A DNA stretch of 64,000 bases from positions 1 through 64,000 of the forward strand of contig NZ_JQBM01000001.1 of NCBI RefSeq assembly GCF_001437355.1, written 5' to 3'. A model generated the notes under the pieces. The model saw nothing but the letters and a program-made list of their open reading frames with translations, was not told the origin of the DNA and ran no database searches. This stretch comes from Weissella viridescens. GTDB lineage: Bacteria; Bacillota; Bacilli; Lactobacillales; Lactobacillaceae. Positions 8,248 through 17,663 of this stretch are shown here, one piece after another (position 1 is the first letter of the stretch; each line of letters opens with the position of its first letter). A program made the position numbers and the translations under genes.

Positions 8248-9357
8248 ATGAGTAAGGAATTGGTGACAGCCCTTAATGCCCTTGAAGAAGAGAAAAACAT
8301 TAAGGCGGATGTATTAGTAGAAGCCATTGAAGAAGCCTTGAAGAAGGCGTATGAAAAAAATTACGATGATGCAGATAATGTTGAAGTGACTTTTGATCAA
8401 AAAAAGGGAAACATCAAGGTTTATTCTGTTAAAACGGTCGTTGAAGACGTCGAAGATGCAAATAAAGAAGTTAGCTTGTCTGATGCTTTGAGTAAAAACA
8501 AGGATTATGAACTTGGTGATGAAATTAAGTTTGAAGTAACCCCTTCAGACTTCGGGCGCCTAGCAGCGCAAACAGCTAAGCAAATCATCATGCAAAAGGT
8601 TCGTGAAGCTGAACGTGGTAACATCTACGATAACTTCATTACTTATAAGGATGAAATTATCACTGGTGAAGTTGAACGCGAGGATTCACGTTTCCTTTAT
8701 GTGATTTTGCCTGGTCAACAAGAAGCAGCGATGAAGCCCGAAGATCAAATGCCAAATGAAAAATACCAAATGGGTGATCATATTAAGGTACTTGTTTCTG
8801 ATGTTAAAAATGAAGCTAAAGGACCACAAGTCTTTGTGTCTCGTACACATCCTGACTTAGTTAAGCGTTTATTTGAATCTGAAGTACCTGAAGTTTACGA
8901 TGGTACAGTTGAAATCAAATCAATTGCGCGTGAAGCTGGTGATCGTTCTAAGATTGCTGTCTACTCACACAACGAAAACCTAGATGCTGTTGGAACAATG
9001 GTTGGTCAACGTGGTGCCCGTGTTCAAGCAATTGTGAACGAATTATCTGGTGAAAACATGGATATCGTTGAATGGACTGAAGACCCAGTTGAATTCATTA
9101 AGAATGCCTTGAACCCAGCTGAAGTTGTTGATGTGATTTTTGATCCTGAAAATGAACGTGCTGTAACAGTTTTGGTACCTGATTATCAATTATCATTGGC
9201 AATTGGTAAGCGTGGTCAAAATGCACGTTTGGCAGCGCGCTTAACGAACTTCAAGATTGACATTAAGCCTGAAAGTGAACGTGATGCTGTGATGGCTGAA
9301 CTAGAGAATCCAACGCCAGCGGTTGAAGAAGTCGTTGATGCTTTTGAAGAAGAGTAA
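8248..9357 (+). CDS. nusA: Transcription termination/antitermination factor NusA
   Basis: NusA binds RNA polymerase and RNA and modulates pausing and intrinsic termination. The 369-residue protein has the Gram-positive layout: N-terminal RNAP-binding domain (about 1-125), S1 domain (about 130-200, starting EIITGEVERED), KH1 (about 200-280) and KH2 (about 285-345, containing LAIGKRGQNARLAARLT). It lacks the C-terminal acidic repeats of E. coli NusA, as in other Bacillota. It may control its own operon through the hairpin upstream of rimP. Confidence 0.97.
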   Translation: MSKELVTALNALEEEKNIKADVLVEAIEEALKKAYEKNYDDADNVEVTFDQKKGNIKVYSVKTVVEDVEDANKEVSLSDALSKNKDYELGDEIKFEVTPSDFGRLAAQTAKQIIMQKVREAERGNIYDNFITYKDEIITGEVEREDSRFLYVILPGQQEAAMKPEDQMPNEKYQMGDHIKVLVSDVKNEAKGPQVFVSRTHPDLVKRLFESEVPEVYDGTVEIKSIAREAGDRSKIAVYSHNENLDAVGTMVGQRGARVQAIVNELSGENMDIVEWTEDPVEFIKNALNPAEVVDVIFDPENERAVTVLVPDYQLSLAIGKRGQNARLAARLTNFKIDIKPESERDAVMAELENPTPAVEEVVDAFEEE

Positions 9358-9383
9358 GTTGGTAGCATAAGGAGGAACGTGCA

Positions 9384-9680
9384 ATGCGGCAACGTAAAAT
9401 TCCAATGCGAAAAGATATCGTAACCGGTGAAATGGTCCCAAAGCCTGACCTAGTTCGAATTGTGAAGACGCCGGAGGGTGAAGTTGAACTAGACCCGACG
9501 AGCCGAGCAAATGGGCGTGGCGCATACATCAAATTAGATGTTGACGTTGCCCAACAGGCCAAAAAAAAGCGGACTTTTGATCGTGCATTTGGTGTTAAGT
9601 TACCAGATGATTTTTATGATGAATTGATTGCATACGTCGACCATCAAGCAGCTCGACGGGAGCTATTTGGCGATGAATAA
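9384..9680 (+). CDS. rnpM: YlxR-family RNA-binding protein RnpM
   Basis: A 98-residue DUF448/YlxR protein. The hallmark opening RKIPMRKD and the GRGAYI motif are present. The B. subtilis homologue binds RNA and has been described as an RNase P modulator (RnpM). It has a strong AAGGAGG RBS. The next gene starts within its last codons (eight-base overlap), keeping the invariant nusA-ylxR-ylxQ-infB order. Confidence 0.93.
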   Translation: MRQRKIPMRKDIVTGEMVPKPDLVRIVKTPEGEVELDPTSRANGRGAYIKLDVDVAQQAKKKRTFDRAFGVKLPDDFYDELIAYVDHQAARRELFGDE

Positions 9681-9978
9681 CGACCAAAAAATATTGAATT
9701 TATTAGGACTAGCACGGCGGGCTGGAAAGCTTGAAGCTGGTGAAGATATGGCCTTAAAGGCGATTCGGAACGGTAAGGCTTCATTGGTGTTTTTCGCCAG
9801 TGACGGTGGTCCAAGTACTTTAAAAAAGTTTACAGACAAAACCACAAGTTATGATGTACCCATGTGTACACGCTTTTCAAAGGCGCAATTAGCTGATGCA
9901 ACGGGGATGCCCCGGACAGTGTTAGCCGTAGCCAATCGTGGTTTTGCAAAGAAAATGCGACAATACTTAGAACAATAG
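9673..9978 (+). CDS. ylxQ: L7Ae-family RNA-binding protein YlxQ
   Basis: A 101-residue protein of the L7Ae/L30e/Gadd45 fold, probably a K-turn RNA-binding protein; its RNA target is not established. Typical features are [20 protein letters not shown] near the N-terminus and a ...[10 protein letters not shown] strand. I start it at the ATG at 9673, ten bases after GGGAG and overlapping rnpM by eight bases; a longer upstream reading has no RBS. infB follows after 11 bases. Confidence 0.92.
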   Translation: MNNDQKILNLLGLARRAGKLEAGEDMALKAIRNGKASLVFFASDGGPSTLKKFTDKTTSYDVPMCTRFSKAQLADATGMPRTVLAVANRGFAKKMRQYLEQ

Positions 9979-9989
9979 GAGGATGGCAC

Positions 9990-12332
9990 ATGACCAAGCG
10001 AATTTATGAGTTGGCAAAGGAATTAAATGTTTCATCAAAGGACTTAGTATCAGCGGCTGAATCAGCTGGTTTCGATGTTAAGAACCACATGTCAACAATT
10101 AATGACAATCAAGAAAAAGATTTGAAGCAACGTGTTCAAAAGAACCCATCAAATCAAAAAGCGGCCAAGACGGATGCTAAGCCTGCAGCAGCTAAGGCAC
10201 AAGCTAAATCTACAGCGCCTGCAAAAAAGGCTGAAGCAAAGCCGGAAGCAAAGCAAAGCAATGGTGGTCAAGCACAACGTCACGAGACGAAGAAGCCTGC
10301 TGCTAACAACACGCAAAGCCATTCAAACGGTGGCCAACGTTCACAAAACAACAATAGCCAACGTCCACAAGGTGGCCAAGGTCAAAACCGTGGCGGACAA
10401 GGTCAAAATCGTGGTGGTCAAGGCCAAAACCGCGGCGGACAAGGTCAAAACCGTAATGGTGGTTGGAATAACAACAATCGTGGTGGTAAGAAGGGCAAGC
10501 GTGGTCAAAACCGTAATAACCAACGTAATAATGAGCCACGTCCAGCAGCTCCACAACGTAAGGAACAACCATTACCAGAAGTCTTGAACTATACAGTTGG
10601 TATGAACGTTCAAGATATCGCAAAGTTAATTCACCGTGATGCAACTGAAATTATTAAGAAGTTGTTTATGCTTGGCGTTATGGTTAACCAAAACCAAAGT
10701 TTGGATGGCGATACCATCGAATTGCTTGCAACTGATTACGGTATTGAAGCTAAAGAGAAGGTTGAAGTCGATCATTCTGATATCGATAAGATCTTCGAAG
10801 AAGAAGCAAACAATGATGAAAACCTACAACCACGTGCACCTGTTGTCACAATCATGGGACACGTTGACCACGGTAAGACAACATTGTTGGACTACCTACG
10901 TAACACGCACGTGACTGACGGTGAAGCTGGTGGAATCACACAACACATCGGTGCTTATCAAGTTAAGACTGAAGATGATCGTGAAATTACATTCTTGGAT
11001 ACACCTGGACACGCGGCCTTTACTGAAATGCGTGCACGTGGTGCCAATGTGACTGATATTACCATCTTAGTTGTTGCAGCTGATGATGGCGTTATGCCAC
11101 AAACGGTTGAAGCAATCCATCACGCGAAAGCTGCTGGAACACCAATTATCGTTGCAGTTAATAAAATTGATAAGCCAGGAGCAAATCCTGACAATGTTAT
11201 CAATCAATTGATGCAATACGAATTGATCCCTGAAGAATTTGGTGGAGATACAATCTTTGTTAAGATTTCTGCCAAGTACGGTGAGAACATCGATGAATTG
11301 CTTGAAATGGTCCTTTTGACAGCTGATGTTATGGACTTGAAGGCCAACCCTGATCAACGTGCTGCTGGATCAGTCGTTGAAGCGCGTTTGGATAAGGGAC
11401 GTGGACCCGTTGCAACAGTGCTTGTTCAACAAGGAACGATGCACATTGGAGATCCAATCGTTGTGGGTAACACATATGGTCGTGTTCGTACAATGACAAA
11501 CGATCGTGGTCGTCGTATTAAGGCTGCCATTCCGTCAACACCAGTTGAAATTACTGGGTTGAATGAAGTGCCATCTGCAGGAGACCGTTTTGTGGTCTTT
11601 GAAGATGAAAAGACGGCACGTGCCGCGGGTGAGGAACGTTCAAAGCGTGCTTTGCTTGAAGATCGTAACCGTAATAATGTTGTTTCAGTTAACGACTTGT
11701 TCAACAAGATGGCTGAAGAAAACATGAAGTCTGTGCCTGTTATTATTAAGGCTGACGTGCAAGGTTCTGTCGAAGCATTGGCTGGCTCACTTCAAAAGAT
11801 TGATGTTGACGGTGTTAAGGTTGGTATTATTCACACAGCCGTAGGTGCGATTAATGAATCTGACGTAACACTTGCTGAAGCTTCTGGTGCGATTATCATT
11901 GGGTTCAATGTACGTCCAACACCTCAAGCAAAGGCTCAAGCTGATGCGGCCGATGTCGATATTCGTCTACACAATGTTATTTATAACGTAATTGATGAAA
12001 TTGAAGCAGCCATGAAGGGTCAACTCGATCCTGAATACAAGGAAGAAATTGTCGGTACTGCTGACGTTCGTGAATTGTTCAAGGTTTCTAAGGTTGGAAC
12101 AATCGTTGGTGGTATGGTAACTTCTGGTAAGATTACAAGTGAATCATCAGTTCGTTTGATTCGTGATGGTATTGTTATCTTCGAAGGTAGGCTTAACTCA
12201 CTTCGTCGTTATAAGGACGACGTTAAGGAAGTTAAGAATGGTTACGACTTCGGTTTGACGATTGAAAACTACAACGATGAAAAGATTGGTGATGTGATTG
12301 AAGCCTACGAAATGGTTGAAATCAAGCGTTAA
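9990..12332 (+). CDS. infB: Translation initiation factor IF-2
   Basis: IF2 delivers fMet-tRNA to the 30S subunit and promotes subunit joining. The 780-residue protein has an IF2_N domain ([14 protein letters not shown]), a long basic low-complexity linker (about 50-200) rich in Ala, Lys, Gln, Gly and Asn, a second IF2_N region, then the GTPase with GHVDHGKTT at about 290, DTPGH and NKID, followed by domains II-IV. The linker contains four consecutive GGQGQNR units. AGGAGG lies just before the ATG. Codon use is strongly biased, as expected for a highly expressed gene. Confidence 0.98.
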   Translation: MTKRIYELAKELNVSSKDLVSAAESAGFDVKNHMSTINDNQEKDLKQRVQKNPSNQKAAKTDAKPAAAKAQAKSTAPAKKAEAKPEAKQSNGGQAQRHETKKPAANNTQSHSNGGQRSQNNNSQRPQGGQGQNRGGQGQNRGGQGQNRGGQGQNRNGGWNNNNRGGKKGKRGQNRNNQRNNEPRPAAPQRKEQPLPEVLNYTVGMNVQDIAKLIHRDATEIIKKLFMLGVMVNQNQSLDGDTIELLATDYGIEAKEKVEVDHSDIDKIFEEEANNDENLQPRAPVVTIMGHVDHGKTTLLDYLRNTHVTDGEAGGITQHIGAYQVKTEDDREITFLDTPGHAAFTEMRARGANVTDITILVVAADDGVMPQTVEAIHHAKAAGTPIIVAVNKIDKPGANPDNVINQLMQYELIPEEFGGDTIFVKISAKYGENIDELLEMVLLTADVMDLKANPDQRAAGSVVEARLDKGRGPVATVLVQQGTMHIGDPIVVGNTYGRVRTMTNDRGRRIKAAIPSTPVEITGLNEVPSAGDRFVVFEDEKTARAAGEERSKRALLEDRNRNNVVSVNDLFNKMAEENMKSVPVIIKADVQGSVEALAGSLQKIDVDGVKVGIIHTAVGAINESDVTLAEASGAIIIGFNVRPTPQAKAQADAADVDIRLHNVIYNVIDEIEAAMKGQLDPEYKEEIVGTADVRELFKVSKVGTIVGGMVTSGKITSESSVRLIRDGIVIFEGRLNSLRRYKDDVKEVKNGYDFGLTIENYNDEKIGDVIEAYEMVEIKR
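10371..10454 (+). repeat. Four 21-nt tandem repeats inside infB
   Basis: Four consecutive 21-base units encode GGQGQNR. They differ only at synonymous positions, so the repeat is selected or expanded at protein level and lies in the flexible linker before the G domain. Confidence 0.9.
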
Positions 12333-12365
12333 TCTAACTGATAACATCCATAGAGGAGGTCAATG

Positions 12366-12722
12366 ATGGGACAACAAAATTTCCGTGTTGGTCGTTTAGA
12401 ACAGGAGATTCAACGCGAAGTTAATGACATTTTGTTAAAGCGCGTCCGCGATCCTCGTGTTCAAGGTGTGACTGTAACAGGTGTTGAAGTGACCGGTGAT
12501 TTGCAACAAGCGACAATTTATTACAGCCTATTATCAGATTTAGCATCTGTTAATAAAAAGGCTGCTGAAGGATTGGATGCAGCAACTGGTTTAATTCGCA
12601 AGGAGTTGGGTAGTCGTTTAACGATTTACAAAACGCCAGAATTAATCTTCAAGAAAGATGACTCAATTCAATATGGAAATCATATTGATGAATTGATTCG
12701 TCAACTAGACCAACAAGATTAA
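12366..12722 (+). CDS. rbfA: Ribosome-binding factor A
   Basis: RbfA binds immature 30S subunits and helps 16S rRNA 5'-end processing. The 118-residue protein opens with [18 protein letters not shown], followed by [19 protein letters not shown] and a [17 protein letters not shown]-terminus, all typical. Two ATG codons are in tandem (12363, 12366); the second is six bases after GGAGG and is preferred, the first only three. It is the last gene of the rimP operon and is followed by a terminator. Confidence 0.95.
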   Translation: MGQQNFRVGRLEQEIQREVNDILLKRVRDPRVQGVTVTGVEVTGDLQQATIYYSLLSDLASVNKKAAEGLDAATGLIRKELGSRLTIYKTPELIFKKDDSIQYGNHIDELIRQLDQQD

Positions 12723-12726
12723 ATGT

Positions 12727-12756
12727 AAAAGGTTCGGTTAATTCCGAACCTTTTTT
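12727..12756 (+). terminator. Terminator of the rimP-infB-rbfA operon
   Basis: AAAGGTTCGG pairs with CCGAACCTTT around a short loop and runs into T6. Confidence 0.92.
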
Positions 12757-12783
12757 GTATGCGCTCATGAATTTTGATACAAT
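12755..12783 (+). promoter_or_regulatory. Promoter of speG
   Basis: TTGTAT (12755-12760), 17 bases, then TGA-TACAAT (12778-12783), an extended -10. The -35 overlaps the T-tract of the preceding terminator. Confidence 0.65.
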
Positions 12784-12822
12784 TGAAAGAACTAGAAAAA
12801 CGTTTAAAAAAGGGAATAAGAC

Positions 12823-13344
12823 ATGCAATTACGTCCATTAGAAAAAAGAGATTTACCATACATTTATAAGCAAGAAAACGCACGTCGGGTTATGGCCCTT
12901 TGGTTTGAAGAACCCTATACATCATTTGATGAACTAGAAATCCTGTATGACAAGCACGTTTTAGATCAAGCTGAACGTCGCTTTGTAATTGATGTGAATG
13001 ATGAATTCGCTGGCGTTGTTGAATTAGTTTATATTGACAACTTGCATCGAAACACAGAAATTCAAATTATCGTTGAAGAAAAATTTCAAGGGCAGGGATT
13101 AGCACAAGAAGCCATGCGTGCTGGTTTGGAATATGCCTTTAATGTGATTAACATGCATAAGGTTTATTTGTATGTTGATGTCGAAAATACAGCTGCTGTA
13201 CACATTTACAAGAAAATTGGGTTTGAAATGGAAGGAACCCTTAAAGAACAATTTTATGCAAACGGCCGATACCATGATAGCTATATGATGGGGATGGTTT
13301 GGAGCAGTTTTAAAGAAATTGAAGCAAAAGCGAAAGAACAATAG
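12823..13344 (+). CDS. speG: SpeG-type spermidine N-acetyltransferase (GNAT)
   Basis: A 173-residue GNAT acetyltransferase closely resembling E. coli SpeG throughout: LRPLEKRDLPYI, WFEEPYTSFDELEILYDKH, ERRFVIDV, then the acetyl-CoA site QGQGLAQEA and the C-terminal HIYKKIGFEMEG. SpeG acetylates spermidine and spermine, limiting polyamine toxicity; the substrate is inferred from similarity. It has its own promoter after the rbfA terminator, and truB begins 11 bases after its stop, so truB may be cotranscribed. Confidence 0.87.
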   Translation: MQLRPLEKRDLPYIYKQENARRVMALWFEEPYTSFDELEILYDKHVLDQAERRFVIDVNDEFAGVVELVYIDNLHRNTEIQIIVEEKFQGQGLAQEAMRAGLEYAFNVINMHKVYLYVDVENTAAVHIYKKIGFEMEGTLKEQFYANGRYHDSYMMGMVWSSFKEIEAKAKEQ

Positions 13345-13355
13345 TTGAGGTACGC

Positions 13356-14270
13356 ATGATGGAAGGAATTCTCCCAATATACAAAGAAACTGGCATGACG
13401 TCCCATGATGTTGTCTTTAAATTAAGAAAAATCTTACATACTAAAAAAGTCGGACATGCAGGAACGCTTGACCCAAGTGTTGACGGTGTATTACCAATCG
13501 CCATTGGTAAAGCGACAAAAAGTATTGAATTCTTACAGGATGCCGGTAAAGTTTACACAGGAACGATTACGCTGGGCTTTTCAACAACTACTGAGGATCT
13601 TGATGGCGAAGTTGTGGAAGAAGTGACACAATTAGACCCTTTATCAGTTGAGATGATTGACCAGGGGCTAGCAAAACTTGAAGGTGATATTATCCAAATT
13701 CCGCCCATGTTTTCAGCGGTAAAAGTGAATGGGCGTCGTCTATATGACTATGCACGTGCCGGTGAAACTGTTGAGCGCCCAAAGCGTGATGCAACTATTT
13801 ATGAATTCAAGCGAACGAGCGAACCAATCTTTGATGCAATGACGCAGACACAAACGTTTGCTTTTAAGGCAGTGGTATCAAAAGGGACTTACATTCGAAC
13901 GCTAGCTGTTGATTTTGGGAAACAATTTGCATTGCCATCTGTCATGAGCCAGTTGACTCGTCAATCAGCTGGAGGGTTTACGCTGGCAGAAAGTCACTCT
14001 TTAGCGGATGTTGCTACGGAAATGGAAAAAACGGGAAATATCGATGATTGGTTACTCCCGATTGATCGCGCGGTTGCACAATACCCAAGTGTGGCTTTAC
14101 CGGATGATATTTGGCAGTTCGTCAAGAACGGTGTCGGATTACCTGCGGATTTATATCCCAAAAAATCAGAAAGAATTGTTATTACACATAATCGTGAAGT
14201 GAAATCAGTTTTTGAATGGTCTGATCGCAAGCAACAGTATCGACCATATCGGACGTTTAAAAATGAATAA
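13356..14270 (+). CDS. truB: tRNA pseudouridine(55) synthase TruB
   Basis: TruB makes pseudouridine 55 in the T-loop of tRNAs. The 304-residue protein has GILPIYKETGMTSHDVV, the catalytic GHAGTLDPSVDGVLP (Asp39), IPPMFSAVKVNGRRLYDYAR and SKGTYIRTLA. Two tandem ATGs (13356, 13359) lie behind TGAGG; spacing allows either. ribF follows closely, the common truB-ribF pairing of Gram-positives. Confidence 0.96.
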   Translation: MMEGILPIYKETGMTSHDVVFKLRKILHTKKVGHAGTLDPSVDGVLPIAIGKATKSIEFLQDAGKVYTGTITLGFSTTTEDLDGEVVEEVTQLDPLSVEMIDQGLAKLEGDIIQIPPMFSAVKVNGRRLYDYARAGETVERPKRDATIYEFKRTSEPIFDAMTQTQTFAFKAVVSKGTYIRTLAVDFGKQFALPSVMSQLTRQSAGGFTLAESHSLADVATEMEKTGNIDDWLLPIDRAVAQYPSVALPDDIWQFVKNGVGLPADLYPKKSERIVITHNREVKSVFEWSDRKQQYRPYRTFKNE

Positions 14271-14296
14271 GTAAAGAAGCAAGGATGGTTAAGCGC

Positions 14297-15268
14297 ATGG
14301 AAGTATATCAGTTACATCATCCATTTGATGAAAAATTAGTTGACCAAACGCCAAAAGTTTTAGCGATGGGTTTTTTTGATGGCATGCATTTGGGTCATCA
14401 AGCGGTGATTCAGGAGGCGCGTAAAATTGCAGACCATTTAGAATTACCCTTAGCAGTACTCACATATGATCAACATGCTTCAGTCGTCTTTGAAGCGCAT
14501 GATCAACCATTGCGTTACTTAACACCCTTGAATCGCAAGCTTGATTTATTGCGGGATTTGGGTGTTGATATGACGTATGTGGTAAACTTTACGGCGGCTT
14601 TTGCAGCTCAAACACCGCAAGCTTTTGTGGACAAATATATTGTAGGACTTGGGACGCGAGTGGCAGTAGCTGGGTTTGATCATACCTATGGTGCTGACGC
14701 AGATTTAGCTGACATGGCCCACTTAAGTGAGTATGCTAGCGGTCGATTTGATGTATTTGAGGTACCAAAAATTGAACGACTTGGGCAAGAAAGTGCTTCA
14801 AGCTATTTACGGAAACTGGTTGATTCGGGTGATGTTGACACGTTACAAACATTCTTAGCATGCCCATATCAAACCAGTGGGGTTGTGGTACATGGTGAGG
14901 CTCGGGGACGTGAAATGGGTTATCCAACAGCGAATATTGAAACTCCCATTGATCAGCGTTTACCAGGCGTAGGCGTCTATGCGGTTTCACTTAAAATTGG
15001 TGATACGTGGTATCCCGGGATGGCGTCCATTGGTTATAATGTAACCTTTGGCGAAAACCGACCTAAAACAGTTGAAATCAATCTATTTGATTTCAGCCAA
15101 AATATATATGGTGAAGCGGTACAAGTGCAGTGGCACCATTATGTTCGTGGTGAAGTGAAATTCTCTGGGATGGAGACATTGCAGACACAACTTGCTCATG
15201 ACGAGGCGACGATTCGCGACTATTTTAATGTAAAAGAGAGTAATGAGGCAGGAATAGATGGCATTTGA
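14297..15268 (+). CDS. ribF: Bifunctional riboflavin kinase/FAD synthetase
   Basis: RibF converts riboflavin to FMN and then FAD. From the chosen start the 323-residue protein has the adenylyltransferase domain with GFFDGMHLGHQ (HxGH at 31-34) and, from about residue 190, the flavokinase domain with GREMGYPTANIE and RPKTVEINLFDF. An ATG at 14285 is also in frame but directly abuts AAGG; the ATG at 14297 has workable spacing. The gene overlaps rqcH by 11 bases. Confidence 0.95.
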   Translation: MEVYQLHHPFDEKLVDQTPKVLAMGFFDGMHLGHQAVIQEARKIADHLELPLAVLTYDQHASVVFEAHDQPLRYLTPLNRKLDLLRDLGVDMTYVVNFTAAFAAQTPQAFVDKYIVGLGTRVAVAGFDHTYGADADLADMAHLSEYASGRFDVFEVPKIERLGQESASSYLRKLVDSGDVDTLQTFLACPYQTSGVVVHGEARGREMGYPTANIETPIDQRLPGVGVYAVSLKIGDTWYPGMASIGYNVTFGENRPKTVEINLFDFSQNIYGEAVQVQWHHYVRGEVKFSGMETLQTQLAHDEATIRDYFNVKESNEAGIDGI

Positions 15269-16958
15269 TGGACTATTTACCCATGCAATGACAAAAGAAT
15301 TAAACGATACGTTGGCGGGTGGACGGATCATGAAAATCCACCAACCCTATCCAAATGAAGTTTTTCTGGTGGTGCGTAATAATCGAAAGAATTATCCCCT
15401 TTTGTTGAGTGCTCACCCCATGTTTGCACGGGCGCAAATTTCACAGATTAAATACAAAAATCCCCAAACGGCACCTAACTTTGCCATGATGCTTCGTAAG
15501 CATTTGGAGGGGGCACAGTTGTTGCGCATTGAGCAGGTTGAAAATGACCGTATTATGCGCTTTGTGATTTCTGGAAGAAATGAGTTAGGGGATGAAGACC
15601 GTACGGTTTTGATTCTTGAAATGATGGGACGGCATTCTAACTTGTTTTTGGTTGATGAAGCCAGCCAGAAAATCATTGATTTGATTAAACATGTCCCTGC
15701 AGATCAAAATCGTGTTCGAACTTTAATGCCAGGTGGGACTTATGTCCAACCACCCAAGCAAGATGTTTTGAATCCGTACCAAAGTCTAGATGGTTTGGCT
15801 AACCTAATTCTAGATTATCGTGAACAAAACGAACTAGCTAAGCACATTCAAAGCCACTTCCAAGGTTTTGCTCGTGATTCTGCGCATGAATTGGCAGCAG
15901 TCGTTCAAAATGATGGGGACGCCATGGCGCATGCACAATCATGGTTCGATCACTTTAATCAGCCTAATCCCACCTTGGTTGATACACAAAAGGGACTCCA
16001 GTATGTCCCATTCCCTTGGCAAACAGTAACTGGGGAGACGACTGAATTTACAACCTTAAGTGAATTGTTAGATGCTTATTATGAAGGAAAGTCTGAACGT
16101 GATCGTGTCCAACAACAGGCCGGGGTTGTCCTCCGGGTTATTCATAATGAACTTAAGAAAAATAAAACGAAGATAAAAAAGCAACAAGCTGAGTTAGCCC
16201 AAGCTGATCATGCTGATGAGTATAAGGTCAAGGGAGAACTCTTAACGACATATATGCATCAGATTGAGCGGGGGATGACTGAAATTGAATTGCCAAATTA
16301 TTATGACGATAATAAGCCCATGCAAATACAGTTGTCGAACCAATTAAGTCCTTCACAGAATGCACAACGTTATTTTACCCGTTATAATAAGCTAAAAGCA
16401 TCTGTGAAATATTTAAATGAACAGATTGCCTTGGCACAGAAGGAAGTTGATTACTTTGAGAATTTGCAAGCTCAAGTTGATATTGCAAGTCCCAAGGATA
16501 TTGAAGAAATTCGTCAGGAATTAATTCAAGAAGGTTATCTACGTGTGCAAAGTAAGAAAAAGCAAAAAGCACAAGTGAGCCAACCAGAAATTTTCTACGC
16601 AAGTGACGGAACGCAAATTGAAGTTGGTAAAAACAATCTTCAGAATGAGCGCCTATCTATGAAGACCGCAAATAAATCAGATATCTGGATGCATACCAAA
16701 GATATTCCTGGGTCACACGTTATCATTCATTCGTCTGAGCCAAGTGAACAAACATTAACCGAAGGTGCGCAACTTGCCGCTTACTTCTCGAAGGCACGTG
16801 ATTCAGCTAACGTCCCAGTGGATTATTTACCGGTTCGTCGTTTACGTAAGCCCAACGGATCAAAACCAGGTTTTGTCATATTTGAGGGACAAACAACAAT
16901 GACTGTTACGCCATCATATACAACTGTTCAGAAATTACGAAAAAAACCTGAAGCTTAA
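15258..16958 (+). CDS. rqcH: Ribosome quality control factor RqcH (FbpA/NFACT family)
   Basis: RqcH binds stalled 50S-peptidyl-tRNA complexes and directs C-terminal alanine tailing for degradation. The 566-residue protein has NFACT-N from MAFDGLFTHAMTKEL, with the diagnostic Asp97-Arg98 pair in ENDRI that places it with active RqcH proteins, a coiled-coil middle (about 290-450), and the NFACT-R domain with SDIWMHTKDIPGSHVII. Older annotations call it fibronectin-binding protein. It starts inside the end of ribF behind AGGAAT and is followed by a terminator. Confidence 0.94.
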   Translation: MAFDGLFTHAMTKELNDTLAGGRIMKIHQPYPNEVFLVVRNNRKNYPLLLSAHPMFARAQISQIKYKNPQTAPNFAMMLRKHLEGAQLLRIEQVENDRIMRFVISGRNELGDEDRTVLILEMMGRHSNLFLVDEASQKIIDLIKHVPADQNRVRTLMPGGTYVQPPKQDVLNPYQSLDGLANLILDYREQNELAKHIQSHFQGFARDSAHELAAVVQNDGDAMAHAQSWFDHFNQPNPTLVDTQKGLQYVPFPWQTVTGETTEFTTLSELLDAYYEGKSERDRVQQQAGVVLRVIHNELKKNKTKIKKQQAELAQADHADEYKVKGELLTTYMHQIERGMTEIELPNYYDDNKPMQIQLSNQLSPSQNAQRYFTRYNKLKASVKYLNEQIALAQKEVDYFENLQAQVDIASPKDIEEIRQELIQEGYLRVQSKKKQKAQVSQPEIFYASDGTQIEVGKNNLQNERLSMKTANKSDIWMHTKDIPGSHVIIHSSEPSEQTLTEGAQLAAYFSKARDSANVPVDYLPVRRLRKPNGSKPGFVIFEGQTTMTVTPSYTTVQKLRKKPEA

Positions 16959-16963
16959 ATTAT

Positions 16964-16994
16964 GAGTCGTTCGAGAGAACGGCTCTTTTAATTT
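16964..16994 (+). terminator. Terminator after rqcH
   Basis: GAGTCGTTC-GAGA-GAACGGCTC hairpin (one wobble) followed by TTTTAATTT. Confidence 0.85.
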
Positions 16995-17053
16995 ATTAAA
17001 AATTAATTAGGAACCAATCGCGTTTGTTCTGATGAACGTTGGATATGATACGC

Positions 17054-17065
17054 TTGCGTTAGCAA
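17054..17065. promoter_or_regulatory. Short palindrome upstream of the MarR gene, possible operator
   Basis: TTGC-GTTA-GCAA lies between a TATGAT -10-like sequence (17044-17049) and the marR-type start. MarR regulators commonly bind such dyads in their own promoter. The arms are only four bases, so this may be chance. Confidence 0.25.
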
Positions 17066-17102
17066 ATGTGGCATGAATTTGATAAGTTATAGGAGCTTTG
17101 GT

Positions 17103-17525
17103 ATGAAAACGATTTTAAAATCTTTGCAGGATGCGAATAAAATCTATCAGATGAAATTATTGAAATTGTCAAAAAAAAATAATGTAACCCTGGCCGAATG
17201 GCATTTACTAGACGCACTCGCGCAGGGTGCCGACACACAGGATAAATTAGCCCAGGTGATGCAGCTAGATCCTTCGACGCTATCACGACAACTTAAGGCT
17301 CTAGGTAAGAAGGAATATGTGGAAAGTGTCGCCATCAATCGAGATAACCGGCAGCGCAAATATTCGCTATCAGAAACGGGACAGACTGTTTTAAAAACAT
17401 TGACGCAACAAGCACAAGTATATCGTAAGCATGTTTTTTCTGTTTGGTCGGAAGATGAACAAAGAATGATGACGATTTTATTGAATCGTTTAGAAAATTC
17501 ACTGAATACAAATGACATTGTTTAA
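17103..17525 (+). CDS. MarR-family transcriptional regulator
   Basis: A 140-residue winged-helix regulator of the MarR family, a probable dimeric repressor. The recognition region is LAQVMQLDPSTLSRQLKALGKKEYVES (read in parts), followed by the wing residues NRDNRQRKYSLSETG. The start at 17103 has AGGAG seven bases upstream; the upstream ATG at 17073 has no RBS. It has no obvious target gene next to it: the upstream gene ends at a terminator and degV downstream follows another. The ligand is unknown. Confidence 0.88.
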   Translation: MKTILKSLQDANKIYQMKLLKLSKKNNVTLAEWHLLDALAQGADTQDKLAQVMQLDPSTLSRQLKALGKKEYVESVAINRDNRQRKYSLSETGQTVLKTLTQQAQVYRKHVFSVWSEDEQRMMTILLNRLENSLNTNDIV

Positions 17526-17552
17526 AAGCAGCCAAATTCGGCTGCTTTTTTT
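17524..17552 (+). terminator. Terminator after the MarR gene
   Basis: AAGCAGCC pairs with GGCTGCTT around a short loop, then T7. Confidence 0.92.
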
Positions 17553-17615
17553 GTGATAAAACTATGAGGACGTTATTTGTCGTTTAGTTTGCTATATATT
17601 TATAAGTCGAAATTA

Positions 17616-17624
17616 TGATAGAAT
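17616..17624 (+). promoter_or_regulatory. Extended -10 promoter of the first degV
   Basis: TGA-TAGAAT extended -10, 40 bases before the degV start. No clear -35. Confidence 0.5.
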
Positions 17625-17663
17625 ATGAAAGGTTTTTAGAAACGATTGAAAAGGAGGTGGCTT

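Noticed and set aside
10371..10454. Regular repeats considered as a CRISPR array
   Set aside because: Units are 21 bases, contiguous without spacers, and encode an in-frame heptad of IF2. No cas gene is present.
10132..10587. A 151-codon, Lys/Val-rich open frame on the plus strand
   Set aside because: It is an out-of-frame reading of the low-complexity linker of infB, whose repeats keep stops out of other frames.
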